Assembly: GCF_900089495.1 (NCBI RefSeq)
Contig: NZ_LT605203.1
Span: forward strand, 1,730,469-1,766,847
Source of the DNA: Thiomonas sp. X19
GTDB lineage: Bacteria; Pseudomonadota; Gammaproteobacteria; Burkholderiales; Burkholderiaceae_C
DNA length: 36,379 nucleotides
Reading direction: 5' to 3'
Shown: in pieces, positions 1-7,283 of the stretch
Layout of the letters: each line of letters starts with the position of its first letter
How positions within the stretch are numbered: the stretch's first letter is position 1
Translations under genes and position numbers: made by a program
Notes under the pieces: model-generated
What the model saw: the letters and a program-made list of their open reading frames with translations, nothing else
Databases searched by the model: none
Told to the model about the DNA's origin: nothing

Positions 1-1
1 C

Positions 2-670
2 GATACCGTGCACCAGGGCGACCAGGACGGCATCAAGGGGGTGTATCACATCACCTGCGTGGATGCGGTCAGCCAATGGCAGGTGCAGGCTTGCGTGCAG
101 GGCATCAGCGAGGCGTATCTGTTGCCCGTGCTGGCCCTGGTCATCGCCCAGTTTCCTTTCGAGATCGCAGGCTTTCATTCGGACAACGGCTCGGAATACA
201 TCAACGCCCGCGTGACCAAGATGCTGGAGAAGCTGCGGATCGAGCAGACCAAGTCCCGCTCCCGCCACAGCAACGATAACGCGCTGGCCGAGAGCAAGAA
301 CGCCAGCGTGGTGCGCAAACACATGGGGTACAGCCACATCCCGCAGCAGTATGCCCAGAGGATCAATGCCTTCTACCAAACGGTCTTCAACCCTTGGCTC
401 AATGGGCATCGTCCGTGCTTGTTTGCCACGGAGATCACCAGCCCCAAGGGCAAGATCGTCAAGCGCTACGCCCACGCCGATGTGAAGACGCCCCTGGCTT
501 GCCTGGCGCAGCTCAGTGCGCAGGGCTTGGTGCGCTTCAAGGCAGGCATCACGCTAGACGCTTTGCAGGCTCAGGCGGCTGCGCAAACCGATCTGGCCGC
601 CGCTCAGGCCATGCAGCAGGCCAAGGCGGCGCTCTTTGCGCGGTTCAACGCGCCACGGCAACAGGCCTGA
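2..670 (+). CDS. Transposase/integrase, rve (DDE) catalytic domain, 5' truncated by window edge
   Basis: The reading frame is open from base 2, with Asp-Thr codons before the GTG at 8, so the gene very probably starts upstream of the window. The visible 220 or so residues form an rve-type DDE integrase core. An Asp-containing strand (CVDAVSQW) is followed by the second catalytic Asp in FHSDNGSEY and by the Glu in NALAESKN. The order and spacing match the integrase-like transposases of IS481- and IS3-type elements, which cut and join element ends. The C-terminal 70 residues are Ala/Gln-rich and helical. No inverted repeat for its right end could be recognised downstream, so the exact element and its boundary are unknown. 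Confidence is high for the class and low for the family. Confidence 0.85.
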   Translation, partial: DTVHQGDQDGIKGVYHITCVDAVSQWQVQACVQGISEAYLLPVLALVIAQFPFEIAGFHSDNGSEYINARVTKMLEKLRIEQTKSRSRHSNDNALAESKNASVVRKHMGYSHIPQQYAQRINAFYQTVFNPWLNGHRPCLFATEITSPKGKIVKRYAHADVKTPLACLAQLSAQGLVRFKAGITLDALQAQAAAQTDLAAAQAMQQAKAALFARFNAPRQQA

Positions 671-926
671 CAGGGGGCCACTCTGCGCCGCGGGGAACGG
701 ATCCATCCCAACCCGCTCAGATCCAAACAGAAAAGACGGCGCGCGTGGGCAGTGCTTGCAGCAAGACTGGAGGGGGGCCTCCGGCGGCCTGGCAGGGGCC
801 TTCCAATCAAAGGTCCAAGCCACAACCCAACCCTCTTTACACTGACCCTTTCAACTTCGATCAACCCGACTTCAAAGAACCCAACTCAACCTGGCTTCAG
901 GCTCATTCCTGAATTAGAAAATACTG
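671..926. other. Non-coding stretch downstream of the transposase
   Basis: No convincing gene is seen here. The stretch presumably holds the right end of the transposase-bearing element, but no terminal repeat could be matched because its left end lies outside the window. The second half is C-rich on the plus strand and lacks strong start sites. Confidence 0.4.
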
Positions 927-930
927 TTAG

Positions 931-1091
931 GGCGACGCTGAACAAGTCCCTCGTGCGCATCGCATCCGCGCCTCGGGCGGTCTGCGGCGTTGCAAATCCG
1001 CGCCATAGCTTGGGCTATGGCTGTGGTTTGCGCCTTGCATCCCACCCCGATGCGCGGCGCGCTGCATCACGGGAACTTGTTCAGCGTCGCC
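931..1091. mobile_element. MITE-like palindromic element with terminal inverted repeats and TTAG target duplication
   Basis: The left end at 931-950 (GGCGACGCTGAACAAGTCCC) matches the reverse complement of 1071-1091 with a single one-base gap. The element is an imperfect palindrome over its whole 161 bp. At its centre is a hairpin with arms CCATAGC at 1003-1009 and GCTATGG at 1014-1020. It is flanked on both sides by TTAG (927-930 and 1092-1095), a four-base target duplication. TTAG is the complement of CTAA, which fits the CWAR target reported for the IS5 group, so an IS5-family element is the likely helper. It has no coding capacity. That it is a non-autonomous element is inferred from the ends and the duplication. 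Confidence 0.75.
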
Positions 1092-1098
1092 TTAGACT

Positions 1099-1109
1099 AG
1101 ACTTGGTCT
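1099..1109. promoter_or_regulatory. Short inverted repeat, possible toxin-antitoxin operator
   Basis: AGAC-TTG-GTCT lies 30 bases before the proposed antitoxin start and only a few bases after the MITE target duplication. Phd-type antitoxins usually bind short palindromes over their own promoter. The arms are only four bases, so this is a weak call. Confidence 0.25.
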
Positions 1110-1138
1110 GAATGCAATCCCGAGTGGAGGCTCCTGCC

Positions 1139-1375
1139 GTGCAAACCGTGAACATCTACGACGCCAAGACCCGGCTGTCCCAACTGGTCGACAAGGCCGC
1201 CTCGGGAGAGGATGTGGTGGTCTGCCGCAACGGCAAGCCCCTGGTCCGCATCACTCGGCTGCAAGAGCCGAAGCGTCGCATCAAGTTTGGCCTCCTGAAG
1301 GGCAAGCTGACCGTCCCGACAGACTTCGACGCGCCTTTGCCCGACGATGTGCTGGCCGGCTTCGAGGGACGCTGA
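1139..1375 (+). CDS. Phd/YefM-family antitoxin
   Basis: This is a 78-residue protein with the N-terminal Phd/YefM DNA-binding fold: a TVNIYDAKTRLSQLVD opening, then GEDVVVCRNGKPLVRI. In this family the N-terminal domain binds operator DNA, and the C-terminal tail (from about residue 50) wraps and neutralises the toxin. The GTG start at 1139 is preferred over the in-frame ATG at 1112 because AGTGGAGG ends eight bases upstream of it and the protein then begins where the family usually begins. The stop codon overlaps the ATG of the PIN gene (TGATG), which indicates translational coupling in a two-gene operon. Autorepression by the pair is expected from the family. Confidence 0.88.
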   Translation: MQTVNIYDAKTRLSQLVDKAASGEDVVVCRNGKPLVRITRLQEPKRRIKFGLLKGKLTVPTDFDAPLPDDVLAGFEGR

Positions 1376-1752
1376 TGCGCCTGCTGCTGGACACGCACAT
1401 CTTCTTGTGGGCCGTTGCGGGGTCACCGCTGCTCAAAGCCCCAGCCCGCCGCCTCATCGAGTCCGCCGACGAGGTCTACGTCTCGGCAGCCTCCATCTGG
1501 GAGGTCGCCATCAAGGCCCGCCTGGGAAAGATCGAGACAGACCCGCACGCGTTGGCGGCAGCCATCGAGGCGAGCGGGTTCCTGGAACTTCCCGTCAGAG
1601 CGACGCATGCTGCCGGCGTGGCCCAGCTTGCGCTTCACCACAACGACCCATTCGACCGGCTCCTGATGGCCCAAGCACGGGTCGAGCCGCTCAGGTTGGT
1701 CACTGTCGACGCGATGCTGGCCAAGCACAGCGACGTTGTGGTCCTGGTCTGA
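1375..1752 (+). CDS. PIN-domain ribonuclease toxin (VapC-like)
   Basis: This is a 125-residue single PIN domain. The acidic metal-binding residues expected of the family are visible: Asp in LLLDTHIFLW near residue 6, Glu in SIWEVAIK near residue 43, Asp in NDPFDRLLMAQA near residue 93-96, and Asp in LVTVDAML near residue 111. PIN toxins are Mg-dependent RNases that cut tRNA or rRNA and arrest growth. This sub-type is usually paired with a Phd-like antitoxin, as here. It is translationally coupled to that gene. Both lie just downstream of a MITE-like insertion, so their promoter must sit in the MITE or in the roughly 45 bases after it. The RNA target cannot be read from the sequence. Confidence 0.88.
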   Translation: MRLLLDTHIFLWAVAGSPLLKAPARRLIESADEVYVSAASIWEVAIKARLGKIETDPHALAAAIEASGFLELPVRATHAAGVAQLALHHNDPFDRLLMAQARVEPLRLVTVDAMLAKHSDVVVLV

Positions 1753-1890
1753 ATCGTTGTCGATGCCCGTGCACTGAGATCGCAAGCCCGAGCCAACGCT
1801 TGCTCGAAGCCATCGGCATGCCGGTCACCAGCACGATTGGGTGACAGCGCCTTGTTGAAAGCCGTGTTTGGCATTTGCGCGACAACCGGG

Positions 1891-3582
1891 TCAGGTCCCG
1901 GATGACGCGACCCGGATCCACCGCGCAGCCTTTTCCGCAATCATCAGCGTCGGGCTGTTGATGTTGCCGCTGGGAATGACGGGCATCACGCCCGCATCCA
2001 CCACGCGCAGGCCTTCGATGGTGCTCCCGCGTCCGTCGCGCAGACGCAGGCGGGTGTCGACCACGGCTTGCGGATCGTCCAAGCGGCCCATCGCGGTGGT
2101 GCCGGCGGGGTGGAAGATGGTGGTGGCGATGTCGCCGGCCAGGCGCGCCAGTTCTTCGTCCGTCCGGAACTGAACCCCGGGCTTGAATTCCTCCGGCTGG
2201 TACTGCGCCAGCGCCGGCTGGGCGACGATGCGGCGGGTGAGGCGCAGGCTGTCGGCGGCCACTTGCCGGTCGGCCTCGGTGCTCAGGTAGTTGGGCGCGA
2301 TGGCCGGGGCGTCTTCGAAGCGCGGACTGGTGATGCGCACCGTGCCGCGGCTGCCGGGGTTGAGGTTGCAGACGCTGGCGGTGAAGGCGTCGAAGCCGTG
2401 GAGCGGTTCACCGAAGGCATCCAGGCTCAGCGGCTGGACGTGATACTGGATGTTGGGGTGCGTGTACTGCGCGCTGCTGCGGGTGAACACGCCGAGCTGG
2501 CTGGGCGCCATGCTCATCGGCCCGCTGCGCTTGAGCGCGTATTCCAGCGCGATGGCGGCCTTGCCCCAGGCGCTGGCGGCGCGGGTGTTGAGGGTGCGCG
2601 TGCCCTGCACCTTGAACACGGCGCGAATCTGCAGATGGTCTTGCAGATTGGCGCCCACCCCGGGCAGATCGGCCACGGGCGCAATGCCATGCTGCCGCAG
2701 CAGGGCGGCCGGGCCGATGCCCGAGAGTTGCAGGATTTGCGGCGAGCCGATCGCCCCGGCGCTGAGGATGACTTCGCCCTTGGCGTGCGCCGTCACCATC
2801 TCCTGGCCGGTCCACACCTCCACGCCGCTGCAACGCAGGCTGCCGTCGGGCTGGGTGTCGATGCGCAGGCGCGAAACCTGCGCCGAGGTCCACAGCTCGA
2901 AGTTGGGCCGGCCGTAGCAGGTGGGGCGCAGAAACGCCTTGGCGGCGTTCCAGCGCCAGCCCGCCTTCTGGTTGACCTCGAAGTAGCTCACGCCCTCGTT
3001 CGTGCCGCGGTTGAAGTCGTCGGTGGCGGGAATGCCGGCTTGCTGCGCGGCCCGGGCGAAGGCGTCGAGAACGTCCCAGCGCAGGCGCTGCTGCTCCACG
3101 CGCCATTCGCCGCCGTGGCCGTGCCATCGGGCGAAGTCGGGGTCGGCCTCGGCCGGGTCGTCGCCGCGCCAGTGATTTTCGTGGGCGATGAAGTCGGGCA
3201 GGCAGGCGTTCCAGTTCCAGGACTCGTCGCCGAGTTGCTGCGCCCAGGCGTCGTAGTCGCGCGCCTGGCCGCGCATGTAGATCATGCCGTTGATGCTGCT
3301 GCACCCGCCCAGCACTTTGCCGCGCGGGTAGCGCAGGGTGCGGCCGTTCAGGCCCGCGTCCGGCTCGGTCCGGTAGAGCCAGTCGGTGCGCGGGTTGCCG
3401 ATGCAATAGAGATAGCCCACCGGAATGTGAATCCAGTGGTAGTCGTCCTTGCCGCCGGCCTCGATCAGCAGCACGCTTTTGCTCGGGTCGGCGCTCAGCC
3501 GGTTGGCGAGCAGGCTGCCTGCGGTGCCGGCGCCGATGACGATGAAATCGAAGGTGGTGTCGCGCATGGTGGTCAACATCAT
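1891..3582 (-). CDS. GMC-family FAD-dependent alcohol dehydrogenase, probable 3-hydroxypropionate dehydrogenase
   Basis: This 563-residue protein has the length of choline dehydrogenase. The N-terminal FAD dinucleotide fold reads FIVIGAGTAGSLLANRL, and the GMC signature region around residue 90 reads YPRGKVLGGCSSINGM. The C-terminal catalytic pair is present as His in FHPAGTTAMG and Asn in PSGNINSPT. GMC enzymes oxidise primary alcohols to aldehydes and pass electrons to quinone or another acceptor. The gene follows mmsA on the same strand after a 170-base gap and probably shares its promoter. A GMC enzyme (HpdH) next to mmsA and a LysR gene is the arrangement described for 3-hydroxypropionate catabolism in Pseudomonas denitrificans. 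That substrate is inferred from context, and choline or another alcohol is possible. An alternative start lies at codon 6. Confidence 0.85.
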   Translation of the reverse strand: MMLTTMRDTTFDFIVIGAGTAGSLLANRLSADPSKSVLLIEAGGKDDYHWIHIPVGYLYCIGNPRTDWLYRTEPDAGLNGRTLRYPRGKVLGGCSSINGMIYMRGQARDYDAWAQQLGDESWNWNACLPDFIAHENHWRGDDPAEADPDFARWHGHGGEWRVEQQRLRWDVLDAFARAAQQAGIPATDDFNRGTNEGVSYFEVNQKAGWRWNAAKAFLRPTCYGRPNFELWTSAQVSRLRIDTQPDGSLRCSGVEVWTGQEMVTAHAKGEVILSAGAIGSPQILQLSGIGPAALLRQHGIAPVADLPGVGANLQDHLQIRAVFKVQGTRTLNTRAASAWGKAAIALEYALKRSGPMSMAPSQLGVFTRSSAQYTHPNIQYHVQPLSLDAFGEPLHGFDAFTASVCNLNPGSRGTVRITSPRFEDAPAIAPNYLSTEADRQVAADSLRLTRRIVAQPALAQYQPEEFKPGVQFRTDEELARLAGDIATTIFHPAGTTAMGRLDDPQAVVDTRLRLRDGRGSTIEGLRVVDAGVMPVIPSGNINSPTLMIAEKAARWIRVASSGT

Positions 3583-3659
3583 CGCATGCCATCAAGGCTT
3601 GTCGCGCAATGCTCGAGGAGCCTTTGGGTCGAGCCCCCTCGCCACCATCGCCCTCCCGA

Positions 3660-3715
3660 CCTCCCCCATCGCGCGGGGGAGGTGAGAACACGCCCTCCCC
3701 ACGAGTGGGGAGGGC
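3660..3715. repeat. Two consecutive GC-rich hairpins between mmsA and the GMC gene
   Basis: The first stem is CCTCCCCC (3660-3667) with GGGGGAGG (3675-3682). The second is a perfect 11-bp stem, GCCCTCCCCAC (3692-3702) with GTGGGGAGGGC (3705-3715), around a two-base GA. There is no T-run, so they are not simple intrinsic terminators. They could stabilise or attenuate the mRNA between the two genes, or be a dispersed genomic repeat. Confidence 0.6.
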
Positions 3716-3755
3716 TGGGGTGGGGGACTGGGGGAGGTACTGTTCGGCGCTTGCT

Positions 3756-5300
3756 TTACTTCGCCGTCGGCATGGCGAACTCGGCGCCCTTGGGCGTGCT
3801 CTCCGGCCAGCGCTGCATGATGCTTTTTTGCTTGGTGTAGAAGCGCACGCCTTCTTCGCCGTAGGCGTGCATGTCGCCGAACAGGCTGGCCTTCCAGCCG
3901 CCGAAGCCATGCCAGGCCATGGGCACCGGAATGGGCACGTTGATGCCCACCATGCCCACCTGGACGCGGCGGGCGAATTCGCGCGCCACATGGCCGTCGC
4001 GGGTGAAGCAGGCCACGCCGTTGCCGAAGGCGTGGGCGTTCACCAGATCGAGCGCGGCGGTGAAGTCGGGCACGCGCACGCAGCTCAGCACCGGGCCGAA
4101 AATTTCGTCCTGGTAGATGCGCATGTCGGGGGTGACCTGGTCGAACAGGGTGCCGCCGAGCCAGAAGCCCTGAGATTCTGGGCCCCCGTTCGCTGGCTTG
4201 TGCCCAGCAATGGTGAAGTTGCGGCCATCGACCAGCAGTTTCGCGCCCTGCTGCACGCCGGAGGCGATCATGCCGCTGATGCGCTCGCGCGCCGCGGCGG
4301 TGACGATGGGGCCCATCTCGGCGTCCAGTTCCATGCCGTTCTTCACCTTGAGCTGCTGCGTGCGCTCGATCAGCCTGGGCATGATCTTGTCGGCCACGCC
4401 GCGCACCAGCACGCCCACCGAAATGGCCATGCAGCGTTCGCCGGCCGAGCCAAAAGCGCTGCCGATGAGCGCATCGACCACCTGGTCGAGGTCGGCGTCG
4501 GGCATCACCACCATGTGGTTCTTCGCTCCGCCCAGTGCCTGCGCCCGCTTGCCGAAGCGCGCCGCCTCCTGCGCGATGCGATGCGCCACCGGCGTGGAGC
4601 CGACGAAACTGATGGCGCGCACGTCCGGGTGCTCCAGCAGCGCATCCACCGCCGCCTTGTCGCCCTGCACCACGTTGAACACGCCGTCGGGCAGGCCAGC
4701 CTGCTTGAACAGCTCGGCCATGAGCAGGCTGGGGGAGGGGTCGAGCGGGCTGGGCTTGAGCACGAAGGTGTTGCCCGCGGCGATGGCCACCGGGAACATC
4801 CAGCACGGCACCATGCAGGGGAAGTTGAACGGCGTGACCCCGGCGACCACGCCCAGCGGCTGGCGCATGGTCCAGTTGTCGATGCCGGTGGACACTTGCT
4901 CGGTGTAGTCGCCCTTGAGCAGTTGCGGAATGCCGCAGGCGAACTCGATGATTTCGATGCCGCGCGTGACCTCGCCCTGGGCGTCGGTGAACACCTTGCC
5001 ATGCTCGGCGGTGATCATCGCCGCGAGGGTGTCGCGGTGCTGGTTCATCAGCTCCAGAAACTTGAACAGCACCCGCGCGCGGCGCAGCGGCGGGGTGTCG
5101 GCCCACTTCGGAAACGCCGCTTGCGCAGCGGCCACCGCGGTGCCGACATCGCTGGCATCGGCCAGGGCGACCTGGCGCGCCACCTGGCCGGTGGCCGGGT
5201 TGTAGATCGGCTGGCTGCGGCCGCTGGCGCCCGTCGTGGCGTGGCCCTGAATGAAATGGCCGACCGTGGCCGTGGCGGTAAAGGCTTCTGGGGCACCCAT
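3756..5300 (-). CDS. mmsA: CoA-acylating methylmalonate/malonate-semialdehyde dehydrogenase
   Basis: This 514-residue aldehyde dehydrogenase belongs to the MmsA branch. The catalytic Cys is at about residue 290 in [11 protein letters not shown]. The NAD-binding [10 protein letters not shown] is near 231-240, and [14 protein letters not shown] (257-270) is the CoA-dependent branch's version of the usual ELGGK segment. MmsA converts methylmalonate semialdehyde to propionyl-CoA, or malonate semialdehyde to acetyl-CoA, releasing CO2 and making NADH. It is the first gene of a minus-strand pair with the GMC dehydrogenase. The ATG at 5300 has an AGGAGA ribosome-binding site five bases upstream. Around residues 366-380 ([19 protein letters not shown]) there are about eight to ten more residues than I expect before the conserved LGGTLFD motif. 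Regulation by the divergent LysR gene is likely. Confidence 0.93.
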   Translation of the reverse strand: MGAPEAFTATATVGHFIQGHATTGASGRSQPIYNPATGQVARQVALADASDVGTAVAAAQAAFPKWADTPPLRRARVLFKFLELMNQHRDTLAAMITAEHGKVFTDAQGEVTRGIEIIEFACGIPQLLKGDYTEQVSTGIDNWTMRQPLGVVAGVTPFNFPCMVPCWMFPVAIAAGNTFVLKPSPLDPSPSLLMAELFKQAGLPDGVFNVVQGDKAAVDALLEHPDVRAISFVGSTPVAHRIAQEAARFGKRAQALGGAKNHMVVMPDADLDQVVDALIGSAFGSAGERCMAISVGVLVRGVADKIMPRLIERTQQLKVKNGMELDAEMGPIVTAAARERISGMIASGVQQGAKLLVDGRNFTIAGHKPANGGPESQGFWLGGTLFDQVTPDMRIYQDEIFGPVLSCVRVPDFTAALDLVNAHAFGNGVACFTRDGHVAREFARRVQVGMVGINVPIPVPMAWHGFGGWKASLFGDMHAYGEEGVRFYTKQKSIMQRWPESTPKGAEFAMPTAK

Positions 5301-5379
5301 GCGAGTCTCCTGGACTGAATTTGCAATCAGCCAATCGTAGGCCTCGGCTCCGAGCCTGAACAGCCATATGGAGTGACAA

Positions 5380-5403
5380 CATTGTTCAAATTCGTGAACA
5401 ATG
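5380..5403. promoter_or_regulatory. Palindromic LysR-type operator between mmsA and the lysR gene
   Basis: CATTGTTCA (5380-5388), a six-base spacer, then TGAACAATG (5395-5403) form a perfect 9-bp inverted repeat. It contains the T-N11-A pattern known for LysR regulators. It lies about 25 bases before the lysR start and 80 bases before the mmsA start, which is the classic position for autoregulation and activation of a divergent operon. Binding itself is inferred. Confidence 0.75.
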
Positions 5404-5428
5404 GGCCGATGACTGCATCCATGGGCCG

Positions 5429-6418
5429 ATGACCTCTCCCATTCCTCCCCGCGACGACCTGCTGTGGCAGCAGGTGCATTGGCTTGGCGTCATTGCCAGC
5501 GCCGGCAGCCTGACGGCGGCGGCGCAGCGCCTGGGCGTGTCCAAGGCCGCCGTGAGCCAGCATCTCGCCCTGCTGGAGCGCCGGGTGGGGGTGCCGTTGG
5601 TGCGGCGCACCACCCGCGCCCTGCGCCTGACCGAAGCCGGCCAGGGCCTGGTGGACGACACCGTGCCAGCCTTCGCGCAGATCGCCCATGGCGTGGCCGC
5701 GGCGCACGAACTGGCGCAGGCGCCGCGCGGGCTGGTACGCGTGACCGCCCCGGTGGCGCTGGGGCGGCAGCATATCGCCCCGCATCTGCTGGACTTCCTG
5801 CGGCGCTATCCCGACATTCGCGTCGAGCTGGAACTGTCGGACCGGCTGGTCAACCTGCCGCAAGAGGGCTTCGATCTGGCGATCCGCCATGTCGCCGCGC
5901 CGCCCGACAGCACCGTGGCCTGGAAGCTGTGCGCCACGCGCTCGCTGCTGGTGGCCGCGAACGGCTATTTGCGCAGGCGCGGCACGCCGCAACATCCGGA
6001 CGATCTGGCCGGGCATGATTGCCTCACCTATCTGCGACCGGGCGCGGCGGTGTGGATGTTCGAGCGCACGAACGAAGCCGGTGGCACATCACAAACCGAG
6101 GGGCAGCCCGAACGGCCGCCCGAGCGGGTGCGCGTCACGGTGCGTGGGTCGCTGCGCGCCAACACCACCGAGGTTCTGCGCGAGGCCCTGCTGGCCGGCC
6201 TGGGCATCGCCCTGGTTCCCGACTTCAGCGTGGCCAAGCCGCGCAACATGCAGCGGCTCCAACAGGTCCTGCCTGACTGGAAGCCGGTGGGGTTTTTCGG
6301 CGACAGCATCTACGCCATCCGCCCCTGGAGCCCAAGCGCGCCCCGCGCGGTGCAACTGGTGGTGGAGCATCTGCGCACTGCGCTAGCTGGCGGTTTCGCG
6401 CGGTTGGGGCTTGAATGA
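5429..6418 (+). CDS. LysR-family transcriptional regulator of the mmsA operon
   Basis: This 329-residue LTTR has an N-terminal winged helix-turn-helix at about residues 12-70 ([25 protein letters not shown]). The effector-binding domain runs from about residue 98 ([13 protein letters not shown]) to the end. LTTRs bind DNA as tetramers and respond to a pathway intermediate, here possibly 3-hydroxypropionate or a related acid. The gene is divergent from mmsA with the palindromic operator between them. No good Shine-Dalgarno sequence precedes the ATG at 5429. A mini-ORF of seven codons starting at 5409 overlaps this start (ATG ... TGA at 5430-5432), within a duplicated 13-base stretch. The segment around residues 213-227 ([15 protein letters not shown]) looks like a small insertion. 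Confidence 0.9.
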   Translation: MTSPIPPRDDLLWQQVHWLGVIASAGSLTAAAQRLGVSKAAVSQHLALLERRVGVPLVRRTTRALRLTEAGQGLVDDTVPAFAQIAHGVAAAHELAQAPRGLVRVTAPVALGRQHIAPHLLDFLRRYPDIRVELELSDRLVNLPQEGFDLAIRHVAAPPDSTVAWKLCATRSLLVAANGYLRRRGTPQHPDDLAGHDCLTYLRPGAAVWMFERTNEAGGTSQTEGQPERPPERVRVTVRGSLRANTTEVLREALLAGLGIALVPDFSVAKPRNMQRLQQVLPDWKPVGFFGDSIYAIRPWSPSAPRAVQLVVEHLRTALAGGFARLGLE

Positions 6419-6463
6419 CGCCATCCATCCATCTCAACCCATCCTTCAACAGGAGAGCCATTC

Positions 6464-7243
6464 ATGGACAAGTGGGCATTGGTCACGGGCGCTTCGGGCG
6501 GCATCGGCCTGGAGATCGCACGCGAGTTGGCCGCGACGGGTTATGCGCTCGTGCTGAGCGCGCGCAGCGATGACAAGCTGCAGACCTTGGCCGAGGAGTT
6601 GCGAGCGCAGCATGGCACACGCTGCCTGTGCATGGCGCTGGACCTTGGGGCAGCAGACGGGCCGGAGACGCTGACGCGGCGCGTCGCCGAGGCGGGCGTG
6701 GAGCCCACGGTGCTGGTGAACAACGCCGGCTTCGGGGTCTACGGCCGTTTCGCCGAGGCGGACGTCGCGCAGACCCAGGGCATGATCGACCTCAACATCA
6801 GCGCGCTCACGCGGCTGACGGCGCTGCTGCTGCCTGCGATGCTGCGGCAAGGCCGTGGCCGCATCCTCAACGTGGCGAGTACTGCGGCCTTCCAACCCGG
6901 CCCGGGCATGGCGGTGTATTTCGCCAGCAAGGCCTATGTGCTGTCGCTCAGCGAGGCGCTGGACGCGGAGTTGCGCTGGCGCGGCATCAGCGTCACCGCG
7001 CTGTGCCCGGGGGCGACCGAAACCGGTTTCGGCGCGCGCGCCCAGGGCGAGCAGCGTTCAGCTCTGTTTCACGGGCGCATGGCGACGGCGCGCGATGTGG
7101 CACGTTACGGCGTGTTGGCGATGGAGCGCGGCCAGCGTGTGGCGGTGTATGGCCTGCTCAACCGCATGCTGGCGGCCAGCGTGCGCTTCACCCCGCGCCC
7201 GGTGGTGACGGCGCTGGCGGGTTGGATGATGCGCGAGGTTTGA
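6464..7243 (+). CDS. Short-chain dehydrogenase/reductase (SDR family)
   Basis: This is a 259-residue classical SDR. The cofactor motif TGASGGIG is at residues 8-15, NNAG is near residue 86, and the catalytic Ser plus YFASK (Tyr, Lys) are near residues 143-162. The residues after the first strand (SARSDDKL) suggest NADP(H) preference. Such enzymes reduce or oxidise carbonyl/hydroxyl groups using NAD(P). The substrate cannot be told, and the closest type is the DltE/YqjQ-like group of uncharacterised SDRs. A CAGGAGAG ribosome-binding site precedes the ATG at a normal distance. It follows the lysR gene by 45 bases on the same strand and may be co-transcribed with it. It is convergent with the MoeB-like gene. 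Confidence 0.9.
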   Translation: MDKWALVTGASGGIGLEIARELAATGYALVLSARSDDKLQTLAEELRAQHGTRCLCMALDLGAADGPETLTRRVAEAGVEPTVLVNNAGFGVYGRFAEADVAQTQGMIDLNISALTRLTALLLPAMLRQGRGRILNVASTAAFQPGPGMAVYFASKAYVLSLSEALDAELRWRGISVTALCPGATETGFGARAQGEQRSALFHGRMATARDVARYGVLAMERGQRVAVYGLLNRMLAASVRFTPRPVVTALAGWMMREV

Positions 7244-7283
7244 GGGCGCCCGGCGTTGCCGTCACGGCGGCGCCGGCGCGGCT

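Noticed and set aside
1753..1890. Possible decayed gene between the PIN toxin and the GMC gene
   Set aside because: Frames on both strands are short and resemble nothing; no support beyond openness.
2068..3840. Long plus-strand frame opposite the GMC dehydrogenase gene
   Set aside because: It is the antisense shadow of a well-supported gene in a GC-rich genome; it has no motifs and an odd Ala/Gly/His/Arg composition.
3609..5318. Long plus-strand frame opposite mmsA
   Set aside because: It is the antisense shadow of mmsA, with no ribosome-binding site and no domain.
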